DNA of 64,000 nt from Clusia tigrina (lineage: Eukaryota > Arthropoda > Insecta > Diptera > Clusiidae). The first letter of the stretch is position 1, and the number at the start of each line of letters is the position of its first letter. Location: the NCBI GenBank assembly GCA_920105625.2, contig OV050031.1, positions 130,712,514 to 130,776,513 on the forward strand, read 5' to 3'. Below the pieces are notes generated by a model that did not search any database, was not told the origin of the DNA, and saw only the letters and a list, made by a program, of their open reading frames with translations. This document shows, one piece after another, positions 10,003-19,104 of this stretch. The translations under genes were made by a program, and so were the position numbers.

Positions 10003-10395
10003 TGTTGCCCACGTTCCTAGCGGGTGTGTCACGAAGTAAAGTAGGGAGCATGTACTCGTACATACACATATATATGTATAAATATGAAGTAACTGCTCTA
10101 TCAGGCCACTTCTAGTTATACATATGTATGAATATGAATAACTGTAATATCAAACCACTTTTACTTTATTCATCTTGGACCTAATGACACTTGTACATCT
10201 GAATACCAGTTTACCTTTCACAACGGGGCGAATCGCAAAAAACTTATTTTAAAGTTTAAACCAAAATTGAAATATTTAAAATAGCGAAAAATCATATAAA
10301 ACTAAAAAATTTAATAAATTATCAAAATAACGTTTTTTCGATTAAAAAGCTTGTTTCACTCGCAGGTAAACTCTGGCATATAAAGCCAAATTACA
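10003..10395 (+). repeat. 3' LTR of the BEL/Pao element
   Basis: 393 bp, TGTTGCCC to AATTACA, collinear with 5523-5918. Followed by CCCAG (10396-10400), the right copy of the target duplication. Confidence 0.88.
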
Positions 10396-10574
10396 CCCAG
10401 TATTATGCGAAAATTTTTTTTTATTTTTTTTTTTTATTACAAGAATTTATTATTTATTGAATTTGCTTAAATTAAGCCTAACAATAAGTATATCAAATCT
10501 TAAAACTAGTCACTAAAAAATAATTTTAACCCAAATTGTGTTTGGCCATCAAAATTTCGGTTCTGCTTCGCTCT

Positions 10575-13229
10575 TCAAAAGGCCGGAAGGTCTCTTCTCT
10601 GCAGGCGGGATCGGCTTATCGGTTTTGCGAGGGATTTAGCTAGTGGATTCGGGTGATTTTTCAGTTTTGCTATGTATATCTGCTTTCTAGCATTTATTTC
10701 TGAGATAACTGTTGGTATTTTCAGGTCTTTGTGAATATTTTCGTTACGCATGTACCATGGAGCACCTGTTATTAACCTAAGTATCTTCGACTGAAACCTT
10801 TGGATTATGGCAATGTTAGAAGCGGATGCATTACCCCACAGTTGAATCCCGTACAACCATATCGGCTTAATAACTGCATTGTATAGGAGGCTTTTGTATT
10901 CTAGGCTTAAGGTAGATTTGTGGTTTATTAGCCAATGCAGCTTGGCGACTTTCAACTTCATATTTAAAATTTTAGTTGAAATGTGCGTACGCCAAGTTAA
11001 GCGCCTGTCTAAATGAATGCCGGGATAGGTGACTTCATTAGCTTGTGGAATCTCAATATTATTGAGCCGAATGGCTGGACACGTACCAGGCCTCAAAGAG
11101 AATGTTACGTTTTTGCTTTTTTGCTCATTGACTTTTATACGCCACATTCCTAACCATTCTTCTACCCTAACTAAATGCTCTTGTAGAGCTCTCGACGCCT
11201 TTATCGGACATTTATTGCAACTGAGTATGGCGGTATCATCCGCAAATGTTGAAATTAGCGTGCTTTCACTTATAGGAGTATCAGATGTGAATATTACATA
11301 TAATGTAGGGCCTAGAACGCTACCTTGGGGCACACCGGCTAAAATTGGAAAATCTTCGGAAATGAATTCGTTTACTTTTACCCTGAAACGTCTATTGGCT
11401 AAATAAGACTCAAGAATTTTATGATAGCTTTTTGGGAGAAACTTTTTGATTTTGAACACCAGTCCTTGATGCCATACCTTATCAAATGCTTGAGCCACGT
11501 CAAGGAATATTGCAGAGCAAAACTCCCCGAGTTCAAATGCTTTTCTTATTTCATTTAAAATTCGATTGACTTGCTCAATAGTGCTGTGCTTTTCGCGAAA
11601 ACCGAATTGGTGTTGCGGTATTACGCTATGTTCATGAAGAAAAGCAGATAGTTTATTTAATAGTAGTTTCTCAAACAATTTGGAAAGGCAAGGCAACAGG
11701 CTGATAGGTCTATATGATGACGGTAGCGTTGCGTCTTTTCCAGGTTTAGCTATCATACATATCTGAGACTTCTTCCATGCATTCGGATAGTAACCGATGC
11801 CCAAGATTGCGTTAAAAAGCTTACAGAGAAATGCTGATGCAGAATCTGGTAACTGTTTTAGCATTTTCGGGGTAATATTATCGAATCCAGGTGATTTTTT
11901 TGGATTCAGTTGTTTAATTTGTTTGGTTATTTCTGGAAGGGAAATTTTAATAGGCTGAGCAATCTCAGTACTGCAAGGTAAGGCAGGCAGTGCAAAGGAG
12001 TTTGTAGCCATATTCGGCTGGAACACGTTGCATAGATGTTGTGCAAAGCAGAGTGCTTTTTCTTGATCGCTTTGAGCCCACGCGCCGTTCGGGTTTCTTA
12101 TAGGTTTTACACCTTCCATTGGAGGCTTAAAGTTTTTAGATGCCTTCCAAAGGGAATACCTTTCGGTAGAATTTGGGGTTACCTTCTTCAGGTACTCTTT
12201 TAGGTTTTTATCTTCCTCCTTTGTAAGAGCATCATTAAGCGCCCTTTCGGCTGCTTTAAGATTGTATTTAGAGATGGGTGAGCGATGTTTCTGCCATTCT
12301 CGGCGCAGCCGTCGTTTCTGTGCTACAAGTTTTTCAATTTGGCTATTTGTACAGGCATACTTGCACTTTCTAGAAGTATTTTTTGGCGTTGCCACTACGG
12401 CTGCAGTCGCTAGCATGGAGTTGAAAATATCAATATTATTATCTATATCATCTGCATGTTTTACCTCAACTCTTGTAGAGATATGACTACTAATATACTT
12501 TTTGTATTTTAACCAATCGGTTTGGTTGGTCCCTAGGCGAAACTGTGGGCTTGTATATTCTGGTTGTTCATAAAGGTTGATTATTACAGGCGAGTGATCA
12601 GAGGACAGATCGACACAGGTTTCCGCTGATACTAAAGACCTATCTATATTTTTAGAAATAGCAAAATCAATAAGATCAGGAATTTTCTTTGGGTCTGTTG
12701 GCCAATAAGTGGGCTGTCCTGGTGAGACAAAATCGTATTTACTATGTCTGTTAGTTATTGCATTGTACAATTGTCGGCCTTTTGGATTAATTAGGCGAGA
12801 GCCCCAGTGTTTATGTTTCGCATTATAATCACCGCCAGCTAGAAATCTATCACCAAGGGAATCAAAAAGTTCTTTAAATTGAGTTTCTGTTACAGTAAAA
12901 CGGGGTGGGCAGTATATAGCTGAAAGCGTCAGGTCTTTGCCACGATTTTTAATAGATACTGATGTAGCTTGCATCCATTGCATCGAATGCGATTGCATAA
13001 GATGATGCTTAAGCCGATTTCTGATTAGAATAGCCGTACCGCCATGTGCCTTACCATCAGGATGATTTGTGTTATAAAATTTGAAGCCTGGGAGATGAAA
13101 GTTGTATTTGTTTGTGAGATGTGTTTCTGACAAAAGCATAACATCAATTTCGTGGTCATGTAGAAACTTATTAAGGGCTAGTTTATGCTGGTTAACACCG
13201 TTTGCGTTCCATAAACATATTTTTAACAA
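10575..13229 (-). CDS. Jockey J2 ORF2, apurinic-type endonuclease and reverse transcriptase
   Basis: 884 codons without a stop. The endonuclease domain (about 1-220) has its catalytic motifs: NANG at 8-11, SETHL near 35, GGDYNAKH near 133 and SSDHSPV near 211. The reverse transcriptase (about 450-720) shows SYRPISLLPCLSKLFEKLL, FLDVAQAFDKVW, AGVPQGSVLGP and the catalytic box FADD. The C-terminal tail has QSKILRLITGAPWY. The frame as given opens with TTG at 13229, overlapping the ORF1 stop. The frame's own upstream stop lies only a few codons before, and the first in-frame ATG (residue 31) would cut off the essential NANG. Translation therefore probably uses termination-reinitiation at a non-AUG codon, or the original ATG has mutated. 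Length and motifs fit an active Jockey enzyme. Confidence 0.9.
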   Translation of the reverse strand: MLKICLWNANGVNQHKLALNKFLHDHEIDVMLLSETHLTNKYNFHLPGFKFYNTNHPDGKAHGGTAILIRNRLKHHLMQSHSMQWMQATSVSIKNRGKDLTLSAIYCPPRFTVTETQFKELFDSLGDRFLAGGDYNAKHKHWGSRLINPKGRQLYNAITNRHSKYDFVSPGQPTYWPTDPKKIPDLIDFAISKNIDRSLVSAETCVDLSSDHSPVIINLYEQPEYTSPQFRLGTNQTDWLKYKKYISSHISTRVEVKHADDIDNNIDIFNSMLATAAVVATPKNTSRKCKYACTNSQIEKLVAQKRRLRREWQKHRSPISKYNLKAAERALNDALTKEEDKNLKEYLKKVTPNSTERYSLWKASKNFKPPMEGVKPIRNPNGAWAQSDQEKALCFAQHLCNVFQPNMATNSFALPALPCSTEIAQPIKISLPEITKQIKQLNPKKSPGFDNITPKMLKQLPDSASAFLCKLFNAILGIGYYPNAWKKSQICMIAKPGKDATLPSSYRPISLLPCLSKLFEKLLLNKLSAFLHEHSVIPQHQFGFREKHSTIEQVNRILNEIRKAFELGEFCSAIFLDVAQAFDKVWHQGLVFKIKKFLPKSYHKILESYLANRRFRVKVNEFISEDFPILAGVPQGSVLGPTLYVIFTSDTPISESTLISTFADDTAILSCNKCPIKASRALQEHLVRVEEWLGMWRIKVNEQKSKNVTFSLRPGTCPAIRLNNIEIPQANEVTYPGIHLDRRLTWRTHISTKILNMKLKVAKLHWLINHKSTLSLEYKSLLYNAVIKPIWLYGIQLWGNASASNIAIIQRFQSKILRLITGAPWYMRNENIHKDLKIPTVISEINARKQIYIAKLKNHPNPLAKSLAKPISRSRLQRRDLPAF

Positions 13230-14785
13230 ACTAATTTTTTATTTACAAGAGTTTGAATCATCTGATTTTGAGCTTTAATTAAATCTTGTAGCATATTTTG
13301 CACTGTAGACATGAATTGAGTCATACACTGACTAAGATTTAGGATCATGGCTTCTACTCCACTATTAGATGCATTGTTATTGTTAACTTGCCGTACGTTA
13401 TCCTGCAGAACACTTGCGTAGGTTGCTTGACCAGAATTAGGTTTTTGCATAATAGGGTCACCTATCTGAGGATTTGAGGTGGCAGGCTGGATATAAATAG
13501 GATTTGGGGATAAGTTACGTTTTAATTGTATACTCTGCGACAGTTTTGATTTTAGATCTTTATATACAGGGCAACCTCTGTAATTTGCCGTGTGGCTACC
13601 ACCACAGTTACTACATTTCTTTGCGGATGTGTCAGTTTTAGCTAAGGTGCAAGTACTTGTAGGGTGGAGATCACCGCAAACTACACAAACACTGCGCAGA
13701 GTGCAGTACGATTTAGAGTGGCCGAATTCTTGACAATTCATACATTGTATTGGGCCGTTACGTTTGTGCGGTTCTTCAACCGTAATTCTGCGGTGTAAAA
13801 GATATCTTAGGTTATATATTGGGTGCGTCTCGTTCTTTTTAAGCTGGGTTGAGTTGGGGAGCAGTTCAACTTTAAATATAGGTTGTGGAAGCTTATTTCT
13901 ATTCACAATATTTATCACAACCTTAACGGGGAACCCTTGCTCTTCAAGAGCCTCTTTAATATCGCCAGAATCTACTGTGGCTTCGATTCCTTTTAAAACA
14001 ATAACAAGGCCTTTTGAGCTCTTTAGCTGATAGGAATAATAACTTTTCTTGTTCCCCGTTAAAAAATTTATAATATCACGATAGTGCTTTCCACTATATG
14101 CCTGTATCTTTGTCTCCTCAATACTACCTTTTCTAAGAGGCACAATGTGAAAATTATTTGTGCCTATAATATTTGCGATGTTCAATACTAATTGATTAGA
14201 ACTACGCTCGCGCAGGTAAATTGGTGGCGGTCTGGCATTACTGACTACAGGTTCACCTTTCGATGTAGTAGTAGAATTCTCTACACTAAGAAGTGCAAAT
14301 CTGTTATTCTCCAGAGGAGCACCCGAGTTTGTTGTGTTTGCCCTTTTGGCGACGCCCATGACCTTTTGTGGACTTATCTTTCTTTTAATATTAATGTTTA
14401 TGTAGCGGTCAATACCAGTCTGCACTACCGCCACTTTTTTTATTTTCTTTACCTCACCGTTTATTACCGCCTGCAGAGGCATTGTTGCTGGATTCCTTAC
14501 TGCTGCTGAGTTTGGTGACGGCGCTATACTGGGCTGCCTTGCCTTCGTTGTTGTTTCGACGAAAGTCATCGCGCTCTTTCCTGTAGCGACAGTTGCTGGG
14601 ATCGACTTTTCTGTTGAGGTCGCTGCTGTTGCCGACGCTGCTACTGACACCGATGATGACTCTGCTAGTGGCATTGTTGTTGCCGATAATATGCCGTATT
14701 GTATTGTTGTAGTGTTATTGCTTGGTGCAACGGGTATATGCACCGAGTGCCGACGCTCTCTATGAGGAGAGTGAGCGACACTCAT
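13223..14785 (-). CDS. Jockey J2 ORF1, gag-like RNA-binding protein
   Basis: 520 codons, ATG at 14785-14783. The first 130 residues are low in complexity (Ser/Thr/Ala rich), followed by a basic segment with INIKRKISPQK. A folded middle region (about 200-330) carries the KGLVVVLKGIE segment shared with other Jockey copies here. Three zinc knuckles lie at about residues 350-410: CMNCQEFGHSKSYC, CVVCGDLHPTSTC and CSNCGGSHTANYRGC. Such proteins coat element RNA and help bring it to the nucleus. The stop TAA (13225-13223) overlaps the start of ORF2 in a TTGTTAA arrangement. No internal stop is present. Confidence 0.9.
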   Translation of the reverse strand: MSVAHSPHRERRHSVHIPVAPSNNTTTIQYGILSATTMPLAESSSVSVAASATAATSTEKSIPATVATGKSAMTFVETTTKARQPSIAPSPNSAAVRNPATMPLQAVINGEVKKIKKVAVVQTGIDRYININIKRKISPQKVMGVAKRANTTNSGAPLENNRFALLSVENSTTTSKGEPVVSNARPPPIYLRERSSNQLVLNIANIIGTNNFHIVPLRKGSIEETKIQAYSGKHYRDIINFLTGNKKSYYSYQLKSSKGLVIVLKGIEATVDSGDIKEALEEQGFPVKVVINIVNRNKLPQPIFKVELLPNSTQLKKNETHPIYNLRYLLHRRITVEEPHKRNGPIQCMNCQEFGHSKSYCTLRSVCVVCGDLHPTSTCTLAKTDTSAKKCSNCGGSHTANYRGCPVYKDLKSKLSQSIQLKRNLSPNPIYIQPATSNPQIGDPIMQKPNSGQATYASVLQDNVRQVNNNNASNSGVEAMILNLSQCMTQFMSTVQNMLQDLIKAQNQMIQTLVNKKLVC

Positions 14786-15099
14786 AGCTTTATGTATATA
14801 TTTATGATTATATTTTTAGTGTTTACTTTTTGAATTATATTTCATATATGTATTTAATTTATTAAACGAAATGTTAAATTTCTCGAGATTATTTTGATTT
14901 AATTGATAATATTAATACAACAAAATAATATTTGAGAAATATGCGAAAATAAAGACTTTATCTACATGTATTCAGTAAAATTTTTGCAGCAGAGCCATGC
15001 ACATCGTTGTGTTTTTATTTATCAGACTTTCGTAAAACTTTATTTCTAAAAAGTGACGTATAAACAATAAATCATTATAATTCAATTAAATTTTTGGGG

Positions 15100-16390
15100 T
15101 TAGGTGGTGAAAAGGATTGGAAAAAAACAAACGAAAAGAAAAGTTATTTCTATTGAAGCGAAACTTAAAATTAAGATCGTCTGCGCACTGGATATAGAAT
15201 GTCTGATGTTACCAAATTTCTCTCAGTGAATGAATCACTAAAAAGAACGATAAAAAAAAAATCAAGAATCGATTAGAAAAAGTGTAGCAGCTGGATCATG
15301 GCCGAATATGAGCACAACTTCATACGCTAGAGATTCCTTAATGGAAAAATTGGAAAGAGCATTAATAAAATGGATAAAAGACCAATTGCAGAATTCCAAT
15401 TAATGGTAATGCAATAACGAATTAGGCATTAAAAATGGATGAAAAAATTAAAGACGATACACCATCAACTTTGTCAGCTGAACGAAAGCTATCTTTTTCT
15501 GCCAGCCATGGTTGGTTTCAAAAATTAACGGATTCAACGCAACAAAGAAATATCCACAGAAATTCGGTGAAATGGTTGCTGCTAATGGCTATAGTCCAGA
15601 CCAGATTTTCAACGTCGACGAGTCTGGTTTATTTTGGAAAAAAATCCCGAAAGAACCTTTTGGGACAAAGCTAAGATAAATCACCATGCGGGCACAAAGC
15701 AGCAATTAGTAGGATAACAATCCTTTAATTCAGAATGCTTCAGGAGATCTTATGATGTAACCGTTGGTTATTAATAAATCGCAAAAATTACGGGCATTCA
15801 AGGGAATAGATATGATTGGATGGCCAATAAAAAAGCATGGGTTACGGCCAGCATTTTCTCTGATTGGTTTCAGAATGTTTTCGTTCCGGTCATCAAAGTG
15901 TATTTGAGCAAAAAAGGGTTTGCAACACGAAAACTCCTTCTTAAGAACTCAATATCTTTATTACAGCCATTGGACCAAGGGATAATTTCTGCTTTTAAGG
16001 CAATGTATATCAAGAGAAATTTCAGGTATATTTGGATTAAAATAATGAAATGGATGCATGGAAAAAATATACAATCGTTGATTGTGTTAAATATATTGGA
16101 GATTCGTATACTGAAATCAAGAAATCAACGCTCAATTCCTGTTGAAAGGCTCTATGGACTGCTGTTTCTGAAGGTGCCAATTGTAGAATGCCAGCGAAAT
16201 GATAAAACTATTGTGAGATTACCGAGTTGGCGCAACAATGGGAGAAGAAGGTTTCGAGGACTTAGGTGAGGCAGACATTTTATAACTAATGGCAGACAAT
16301 AAACTAGATGAGGATAAATTAATTGACATGATTAGTGAAAGAAATGTTCTTGACAATGATGTGATGGAGATGACTTTGAACTAGTTGCCT
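15100..16390 (+). pseudogene. Tigger/pogo-like transposase (CENP-B/DDE_1 type), decayed
   Basis: An N-terminal CENP-B-like DNA-binding region is visible at 15120-15300 (lysine-rich start, then MSDVTKFLSVNES, then SVAAGSWPNMS). The DDE_1 catalytic domain follows with FNVDESGLFWKK at about 15608-15643 (first Asp). Further on are NKKAWVTASIFSDWF at 15823-15867 and LLQPLDQGIISAFKAMY at about 15958-16008. Between TRKLLLKNS and SLLQPLDQG the segment carrying the second catalytic Asp (usually LLLDNAP..NTTS) is missing, so an internal deletion lies near 15945. The C-terminal acidic tail reaches about 16383. Several frameshifts exist. The protein would cut and paste the element; this copy cannot. Confidence 0.75.
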
Positions 16391-16896
16391 TCAGAGCAAA
16401 AGTCCTTCACGAAGGACTAGAATTAGGCCGTTAATTGTGTAATCACTTTGCGCAAAATGACCCACACGTTGAAAGAGCTCTCCGGTTCCAGCGAGAGTTG
16501 GTGAATGCTTGACTCAGTACGAGAAAGTCTACAAAGATTTATTAAAAAATAAAAAAAAATTTGTATTACCGATTTTTTTTCCTAAGTCTCAGGGTTCTGA
16601 AACTGTACCTAATTCAACAACAATGTAACTTGACATATGAACATATTTCACCATAATCTTTTCATTGTATTGAATATTTTCTGTTTATTTAAGTTATAAG
16701 AGTTTTATTTTACTTAAAAATAGTACTTAAAAGTAGTTCACTTTGTTTATAAAAAAATTTCACATATACGAGTATATTAATTAAAATTATATTCAAATTA
16801 GGCTTATTTCAGTGCGTTTTCGATTAGGGGGGTTTCAATTTCGATTTACGCGGATTTATGAGGAACCTATCCTCCTCGCAAATCGGAGGACAAGTG

Positions 16897-17190
16897 TATA
16901 AGAAAAAACTACGTGAGCATCCGACCAACTTGGCTAGAAATCTACTACAGCTAATAATAAGCACACGCCTTAGAAGACTGTACTTACCAAATTATTAAAC
17001 TATTATAAGTGTTTATTTTCTTCAATACTTTTTATTTATCTTATCGTAGTTATTATATTATATTTCTTATTATTAGTAAACTACAAAATTTTGGTAGCCG
17101 GTTAAAATTTATTTATGTTAGGTTTAAGATTTTATTAATTATTGTTAGTCTGATAAAAAAACGAAGAAAAAAAAATTTTGAAGAAATCTG
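16897..17190 (+). pseudogene. Jockey ORF2 C-terminus (J4), right part, and probable 3' UTR
   Basis: Starting at the second TA copy, the frame reads YKKKLREHPTNLARNLL and RLRRLYLPNY before a TAA at about 17000. It corresponds to the KLKNHPNPLAKSL..RLQRRDLP end of the intact Jockey ORF2. It continues in frame from the left part at 5176-5306 once the transposon and one TA are removed. AT-rich sequence up to about 17190, ending in A-rich stretches (17153-17176), is probably the 3' UTR and tail. The 3' limit is inference. Confidence 0.7.
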
Positions 17191-17279
17191 ATGAAATTTG
17201 TAGTCATTCCTTCCAATTAGTGAACAAAAACTTTACAATAAAACATATATTATTTTGGGTAGTCTTTTTTCAAGAAATA

Positions 17280-17660
17280 CTTTTGCAAGATAGATGAAGA
17301 AACTTCACAATCTCTATATACATAAATGAACAAACCATAAAATTACCAATGCAAAGAGAAGCATACGAAAATCAGAATCCCAGCAAGAGTAGAGGTAATA
17401 GAAACATTTAAATTTGGTTTCAAAGAAGAAATACGAGAATTGAGAATATTAAATTGGAAACTGAGTCACTACAAAATTATGACATACTAACTTACAAGAA
17501 AGAACATATACTCAACGAAAAGCGACTACACAAAATAATTGAAACTCCAAATTCCGACTGCAAACACGAAAAAGCAAAAAACCAATTAATAAATATTTGG
17601 AAACAATACCAAGAAATTCTTTGCCTAGAAGACCAACTGTTAACAGTAAATAAAAAATAA
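17280..17660 (+). pseudogene. Element E (17.6/297-like gypsy): protease-RT linker remnant
   Basis: Translations such as IPARVEVIETFKFGFKEEIREL-like pieces (17370-17445) and NQLINIWKQYQEILCLEDQLLT (17580-17650) resemble the region between protease and RT in gypsy/17.6-type pol. That region's conserved end is 'Y.EIF.LEGD.LT'. The natural continuation of this region (hinge, then the EQVQKMLKEEIS start of RT) is found at 21960, beyond Jockey J3. I therefore read both as one element split by J3. The frames are broken and the family level is approximate. Confidence 0.5.
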
Positions 17661-17940
17661 AAAAATGGTTAATAAAAAAACATTTTTCATTTTTCCACTT
17701 ACTTGCCAAAATATAAGAAAGCAAATGTTTAAAAAAGCAGTTCAAATAGTGCTGCCAATTATACAACTTACTCGTGTGCTGTGCACAACTCGATACGAGG
17801 CCGATACAAGTTACGAATCAAATGCGCCTAATATAAAATTAAAAAATGATTGATAAAAAAACACTTTTCATTTTAGCACTTGCCTTGTATGGTACACACA
17901 TTTTATTATTTTAAGTGATTTAATAAGAAATAATAATAAT
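17640..17940. repeat. Imperfect direct repeat, about 180 bp apart, upstream of Jockey J3
   Basis: Sequence around 17662-17705 (ATGGTTAATAAAAAAACATT.. TTTCCACTTACTTGCC) recurs in altered form around 17845-17885 (ATGATTGATAAAAAAACACT.. TTTAGCACTTGCCTTG). It may be a repeated 5' UTR unit of J3 or a duplication at its insertion edge. No coding content is evident between the two. Confidence 0.45.
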
Positions 17941-17976
17941 AAAGTGAAGGGGAATCCGCAGTCAACGGTAGTGTAA

Positions 17977-18960
17977 ATGAGTGTACTGCGCTCAGCAACA
18001 CACATTCTGAATACCGTGCCAATAAACAATAACAACAATAATACAAATAATCCAAACAATAATACAAACAATGGAAATAATTGCACTCAATCTCTCGCGA
18101 ATGCAGAAATTAATAGTAACAATGCAGCGAAGTTAGCCACTCAGCGGATTGCTCTAGCTCAGCTCAGACATTCCAACTTTCCTGCAACAAAGTTAAACAT
18201 GCCAAGCAACCCGAATGATAAATCGGGCTCTCCGTTTCATTCCGTGAGTATACCAAGTAATCATGCATATGCATCCAAACATAATCAAAGATCGAGCTCT
18301 CCGCCGCTGAACAAAATTGAGCTGGTGAGAGACTGCACTAACCCAGCAACCAATTTATCAAATATATTCTCTCCCAAAATTAATAATTAGGTAGGAAAAT
18401 TTAAAACTGATGACCCTCCAGCAAATTGGAAGCAGATACTAAAAAGAAAAAGTAATAATAAACGCGCCAGTTCAAGTCCAGAGACAGATTCGCGAAGTCA
18501 GAAACCTCCTCCAATTTGTGTATCAGAAGAGGATAAAATTCAGCCGTTAAGAGAGCTATTAGACGTTACAGCACCAAACGAATACATACTTAAGCTACTT
18601 AAATGGGGAGAAGTCAACATAGAGCTAAAAACTGAAGATATGTACATACAGAACAATAACACATGCACTTCGCGACAAAAATACGGAATACCATACCTAC
18701 AAACTAAAAAAGACAAAATGATACGCCACGTTGTGTAAAATGCACTCTTATTCATTCTATTACAGAATGCATCAATCAATCATCAAATGTCCAATGCTTC
18801 TTGTGCGGAGGCGACCACCCAGCAAACTATAAGGGTTGTACAGTTTATAAGGAACTCCGGCAAAAAACATATTCCACACTTCGTAAAAAAGAAGTAGTTA
18901 CAATTCGAACCAAAAATCCCCTAAATGGTCCATTAAACTGAAGCCAAATACAACCAGGCA
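17977..18960 (+). pseudogene. Jockey element J3, ORF1 remnant
   Basis: The first 137 codons are open (17977-18390) and low in complexity (Asn-rich, then Ser/Pro-rich), as in Jockey ORF1 N-termini. The frame then continues past a stop with NWKQILKRKSNNKRASSS. Zinc-knuckle sequence lies at 18760-18860: CINQSSNVQCFLCGGDHPANYKGC. KELRQK follows. It is more distant from J2 than J1 is. Stops at about 18388 and 18736 and a frameshift kill it. Confidence 0.65.
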
Positions 18961-19104
18961 CCAAGTACGCAGAAATTTAAAAAAATGTCAAGCCAACAGA
19001 ACAAACTGAGAAACCACCAGACAATAACATATCTCTTCAATATAAAGCCAACCATGACCGAACTAAATTCGATGATGAAAAATCTCATGGAACAAATGAG
19101 CACA

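Larger units (their letters stand above)
5523..10395 (+). mobile_element. BEL/Pao LTR retrotransposon carrying a TAF4 segment
   Basis: Two LTRs, 5523-5918 and 10003-10395, both start TGTTGCC and end AATTACA, and are roughly 90% alike by eye. The 5-bp sequence CCCAG lies immediately before (5518-5522) and after (10396-10400), a perfect target duplication of the size usual for BEL/Pao. Coding order is gag with a PHD-like finger and zinc knuckles, an A17-like protease, and the region just before RT. TAF4-derived sequence comes next, then the DUF5641-type C-terminal domain and a polypurine tract. RT, RNase H and the integrase core are absent. Gag is spread over several frames, so the element is non-autonomous and dead. 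Confidence 0.88.
10415..14939 (-). mobile_element. Full-length Jockey-clade non-LTR retrotransposon J2 with two open ORFs
   Basis: On the minus strand the order is a 154-bp 5' UTR (14939-14786), ORF1 (14785-13223), ORF2 (13229-10575), a 3' UTR and an A-rich tail (T-run on the plus strand, 10415-10436). An 11-bp duplication TATGCGAAAAT flanks it at 10404-10414 and 14940-14950, a typical target duplication from target-primed reverse transcription. The target is Tigger-like DNA 3 bases beyond the right CCCAG of the Pao element. Open frames and a perfect duplication argue for a recent insertion. Confidence 0.92.
5307..16896 (+). mobile_element. Tigger/pogo-like DNA transposon, interrupted by BEL/Pao and Jockey insertions
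   Basis: The left end begins CACTCCCCCGATTTATGCGG at 5307. The right end, read on the minus strand from 16896, begins CACTTGTCCTCCGATTTGCG; these are imperfect terminal inverted repeats. TA dinucleotides flank both ends (5305-5306 and 16897-16898), the target duplication of the Tc1/mariner/pogo superfamily. Subtracting the two nested insertions and their target duplications leaves about 2.18 kb, a normal size for Tigger-type elements. The transposase remnant lies at 15100-16390. The flanks join into a continuous Jockey ORF2 tail, which confirms both edges. Confidence 0.75.
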
